A stretch of 64,000 bases of DNA, taken from positions 1-64,000 of the IMG/VR virus record IMGVR_UViG_3300030104_004245. One strand, 5' to 3'. Shown piece after piece: positions 61,430 through 64,000 of this stretch. The notes beneath the pieces were generated by a model, which searched no databases, was not told where the DNA came from, and was given only the letters and a program-made list of their open reading frames with translations. Each line of letters begins with the position of its first letter. The first letter of the stretch is position 1. A program made the position numbers and the translations under genes. The DNA is from a virus.

Positions 61430-63334
61430 ATGAATCACTGGGTAATGGATTATGAAACATTATCTAATTGTTTTGTGGGCGTATTTACACATTACAAAAC
61501 TGAAGAGACTAAGATCTTTTCAATATGTAAACTGCAGAATGATTTTGATAAGTTCATAGAATTCTTAAAAGAAAACATACGGAATAAAGAGTGGCATATA
61601 TCCTACAACGGATTGGCATTTGATGCACAGATCACTCATTATATAATAAAAGAATATGGGAATTTAAAACTCATGGATGGAGAAGAAATTGCTCAAGAGA
61701 TTTATGGTTGTGCACAAAAATGCATAGAAAAAAGTAATGCTCATGAATTTCAAGAGTTTCCTGAGTGGCATATGTCTATCAAACAAATAGATGTATTTAA
61801 ATTAAACCATTGGGATAACATGGCTAAGAGATCTAGTCTTAAATGGATAGAATATACTATGGACTGGGATAATATTTTAGATATGCCTATACATCATGAA
61901 ACATTAATAGAAACTCAAGGTCAATTAGACCTTGTTATTGAATACTGTATTAATGATGTAGAAGCAACTAAAGAGATCTTTAATAGATGTAAACCTTTAA
62001 TAGCATTAAGAAAGAACTTAACTGAAAAATATAATATTAACTTGTTTAGTGCATCTGAACCAAGAATAAGTAAAGAGATCTTTGCTTACTATCTTAGTAA
62101 AGAGCTAGACATGCCAAAATATGAAGTTAAAAAATTAAGAACTTTTAGAAATGTAATTAAAGTAAATGATCTTATACTAGACTATATTAAATTTGAGACA
62201 CCTGAATTTAAAACTTTATTAGAAAAGTTTAGGACAGTAGAAGTAAATCCTAATTACACTAAAGGAGGGTTTAAATCTTCTGTAAAATATAAAGGTGTAA
62301 AAACTGATTTCGGATTAGGTGGTGCCCATGGTGCTACTAAAGCTGGAGTGTATGAGTCTGATAATGAGAAAGTTATAATGTCTTCAGATGTTACTAGCTT
62401 TTATCCTAATTTAGCTATTGTTAATCAATATGCACCGGCTCATATACCTAAAGAAAAGTTTTGTGAATTATATAAATGGTTCTTTGATGAAAGAAAGAAA
62501 ATACCAAAGAGTGATCCAATGAACTATGTATATAAAATTATCTTAAACTCAACTTACGGGTTAAGTAATGATAAGAACTCTTTTCTATATGATCCACAGT
62601 TTACTATGTTTATTACAGTTAATGGTCAACTTACATTAATGATGTTGTATGAGATGATTATGACCAGAATACCAGATGCTGTTGCTTTAATGCAAAATAC
62701 TGATGGTGTTGAAACCATCATACCAAAAGAATATGTTAATACATATATGGAGGTATGTAAAGAATGGGAACAAATAACCGGTCTTAATCTTGAACATGAT
62801 CAATATAGTAAACTAGTATTAGCTGATGTCAATAATTATATAGCTGTTGACACTAATGGTAAAGCTAAATGTAAAGGTAGATTTGAATATGACGGGTTAG
62901 CTCTTCATAAAAACAAGTCTAAACTGATCATTCCAAAAGCATTGTATGCGTACTTTGTTGATGGAACTTTACCAGAATATACATTAAAACATAATAGAAA
63001 TATTCTTGATTATTGTATAGGAGCTAAATCTAAAGGTGCATGGAGGCAACATGCTATATATGTTAAAGATAAAATTGCACAAAAAGATGAACTTCAAAAA
63101 ATTAATAGATATTATATTTCAAATAAAGGTTGTAAAATTGTTAAGATAAATAAGAATGATCAAAGAGAAATACAGTTAGAATCTGGGCAATGGGTTCAAA
63201 CTGTAATGAATAAGATAGAAGATAAAAAATGGTCAGACTATGACATTAACGAGAAATATTATCTTAATGCAATTGAGAAAGAAATAAATAACATAATTGG
63301 TGTAAAAAACAACCAATTGTTATTGTTTCAATAA
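61430..63334 (+). CDS. Family B DNA polymerase with 3'-5' exonuclease
   Basis: A GTG at 61397 lies inside the terminator stem, so the ATG at 61430 is preferred, giving 634 residues. Exonuclease motifs: Exo I MDYET (D7, E9), Exo II YNGLAFD (N60, D65) and Exo III YCIND (Y172, D176). Polymerase motifs: A SDVTSFYPN (D320), B KIILNSTYG (K369, N373) and C QNTDGV (D425). Motif C has Asn where YxDTD normally has the first Asp. The enzyme should replicate the phage genome. The length is short for family B. Confidence 0.9.
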   Translation: MNHWVMDYETLSNCFVGVFTHYKTEETKIFSICKLQNDFDKFIEFLKENIRNKEWHISYNGLAFDAQITHYIIKEYGNLKLMDGEEIAQEIYGCAQKCIEKSNAHEFQEFPEWHMSIKQIDVFKLNHWDNMAKRSSLKWIEYTMDWDNILDMPIHHETLIETQGQLDLVIEYCINDVEATKEIFNRCKPLIALRKNLTEKYNINLFSASEPRISKEIFAYYLSKELDMPKYEVKKLRTFRNVIKVNDLILDYIKFETPEFKTLLEKFRTVEVNPNYTKGGFKSSVKYKGVKTDFGLGGAHGATKAGVYESDNEKVIMSSDVTSFYPNLAIVNQYAPAHIPKEKFCELYKWFFDERKKIPKSDPMNYVYKIILNSTYGLSNDKNSFLYDPQFTMFITVNGQLTLMMLYEMIMTRIPDAVALMQNTDGVETIIPKEYVNTYMEVCKEWEQITGLNLEHDQYSKLVLADVNNYIAVDTNGKAKCKGRFEYDGLALHKNKSKLIIPKALYAYFVDGTLPEYTLKHNRNILDYCIGAKSKGAWRQHAIYVKDKIAQKDELQKINRYYISNKGCKIVKINKNDQREIQLESGQWVQTVMNKIEDKKWSDYDINEKYYLNAIEKEINNIIGVKNNQLLLFQ

Positions 63335-63352
63335 GTTTTATTATTATATTTG
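63323..63352 (+). promoter_or_regulatory. Bacteroidota-type promoter, TTG-N19-TATATTTG
   Basis: TTG (63323-63325) and TATATTTG (63345-63352) are 19 bases apart, matching the Bacteroidota housekeeping consensus exactly. It lies about 70 bases before the DUF932-type gene. Confidence 0.65.
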
Positions 63353-63422
63353 TAATTAAGTCCAAGGGGGTCAAGGTTCCATTCGTGCATGGCCCCCCTC
63401 TGGCAATTTAAACCAATAAATT

Positions 63423-64000
63423 ATGGGATACACAAGACCAACAACTACTACAAGAGATATGTTAGTGGCAGCACCACTACCTAATCATGGAAAAACTTAC
63501 ACAGTTATTCCTCATAAAGATGTCATAGATGTTACTAAAACTCTATTAGGCAATAGCGGATTTACAATTACAAAAGAACTTTACAGAGCAAATATGAATG
63601 CTAAAGTAGCACAAGGAGTATATCACCTTGCTTCAGATCAAGATCCAGAAATGGGCATGATGTTTGCTTGGACCAACTCTTATGATAAAAGTACACGTTT
63701 TCAGTGTGCTGTAGGAGCTTTTGTAAATGTATGCAGCAATGGTATGTTATGTGGAGACATGGCAAATTACGCTAGAAAACATACAGGTAAAGCAGATCAT
63801 GATATTCATGCTCAAATAAGTTCACAAATTAAATCAGCTAATAAGTACTATACCAAGTTAATTGATGATAAGAATAATATGAGAAAAATATTCTTACCTA
63901 AGAAAAGTCAAGCTGAATTAGTGGGCAGATTATTTTTAGATGAAGAAATCATTGATGCATCACAGGTTTCTATTATTAAAGCAGAAATGAAAGATCCATC
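63423..64000 (+). CDS. DUF932-type phage protein, partial at right edge
   Basis: From the ATG at 63423 the frame runs to the window edge (192 codons). The part SYDKSTRFQCAVGAFVNVCS followed by NGMLCGDMANYARKHTGKAD is the core of DUF932-type proteins found in phages and plasmids. Their function is unknown. The leader holds a G-run/C-run hairpin (63365-63400 region) without a T-run. The upstream promoter is the best one in the window. Confidence 0.75.
   Translation, partial: MGYTRPTTTTRDMLVAAPLPNHGKTYTVIPHKDVIDVTKTLLGNSGFTITKELYRANMNAKVAQGVYHLASDQDPEMGMMFAWTNSYDKSTRFQCAVGAFVNVCSNGMLCGDMANYARKHTGKADHDIHAQISSQIKSANKYYTKLIDDKNNMRKIFLPKKSQAELVGRLFLDEEIIDASQVSIIKAEMKDP

Noticed and set aside
63360-63405. 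A terminator in the leader of the DUF932-type gene
   Set aside because: A G-run/C-run stem is present, but no T-run follows, so termination is not supported.
1-64000. CRISPR arrays, insertion sequences or integrase
   Set aside because: No regularly spaced repeats, no transposase or integrase motifs and no attachment-site-like pairs were found.
1-64000. Alternative genetic code with reassigned stop codons, as in some crAss-like phages
   Set aside because: All long genes read through with the standard code and end in normal stops; no in-frame TAG or TGA had to be bridged.

Overview
The window is a roughly 64 kb, very AT-rich piece of a tailed double-stranded DNA phage genome that continues past both ends. 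The host is probably a member of the Bacteroidota, perhaps a marine flavobacterium. Start codons follow A/T-rich leaders (TTTTTAAT-type) instead of Shine-Dalgarno boxes, and several promoters match the Bacteroidota form TTG-N19-TAnnTTTG. Two tail-ring proteins, an N-terminal muzzle-like protein domain, the terminase/portal/capsid order and a nearby HU-like gene together suggest a crAss-like (Crassvirales-type) podovirus or a close relative. No tape measure or tail sheath gene was seen, which fits a short tail. The placement rests on remembered family features and gene order, not on a database search.

Left arm (1 to about 40.9 kb, all minus strand) is the late arm. Read in the direction of transcription it holds: a short monocistronic gene (40449-40928); a small acidic protein and a nuclease (39646-40330); four tiny lysine-rich proteins (38599-39627); a holin-like protein and a fibre protein (35393-38563); a lysis candidate with an L,D-transpeptidase-type Cys motif (33983-34606); a wHTH / HU-like / Cys-rich / PD-(D/E)XK group (32142-33992); GroES and large terminase (29155-31612); portal, scaffold candidate and major capsid candidate (23157-29048); adaptor and virion proteins (12777-23068); a metallophosphoesterase (11436-12644); two ring proteins (9266-10848); and a 2912-residue muzzle-like giant with a vWA module (516-9254). 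Genes are often coupled through TAATG or ATGA overlaps. Intrinsic terminators and a repeated AT-only promoter-like motif divide the arm into sub-operons.

A divergent, gene-poor stretch (40.9-42.5 kb) separates the arms. It contains nested hairpins, terminators, short direct repeats and one small ORF, and it is the most likely site of control and perhaps of replication start.

Right arm (41.3-64 kb, plus strand apart from one gene) is the early/replication arm. It holds a helix-turn-helix protein, a candidate structured RNA (44115-44404), an HNH nuclease, an SF2 helicase, tiny membrane proteins, a NinB-like protein, a DnaA domain IV-like protein, a DnaB-type helicase, a Sak4-like ATPase with a likely ssDNA-binding partner, a Toprim primase-like protein, a RusA resolvase, a MoxR AAA / vWA-metallopeptidase cassette with two related unknown proteins, a RecE/RecB-type exonuclease, a family B DNA polymerase and the start of a DUF932-type gene. 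Together these would give the phage its own initiation, unwinding, priming, synthesis and recombination functions, leaving transcription (in this window) to the host polymerase.

The observations most worth following are the MoxR/vWA/paralog cassette, the structured RNA regions between early genes, the repeated late promoter motif and the mosaic giant tail protein.
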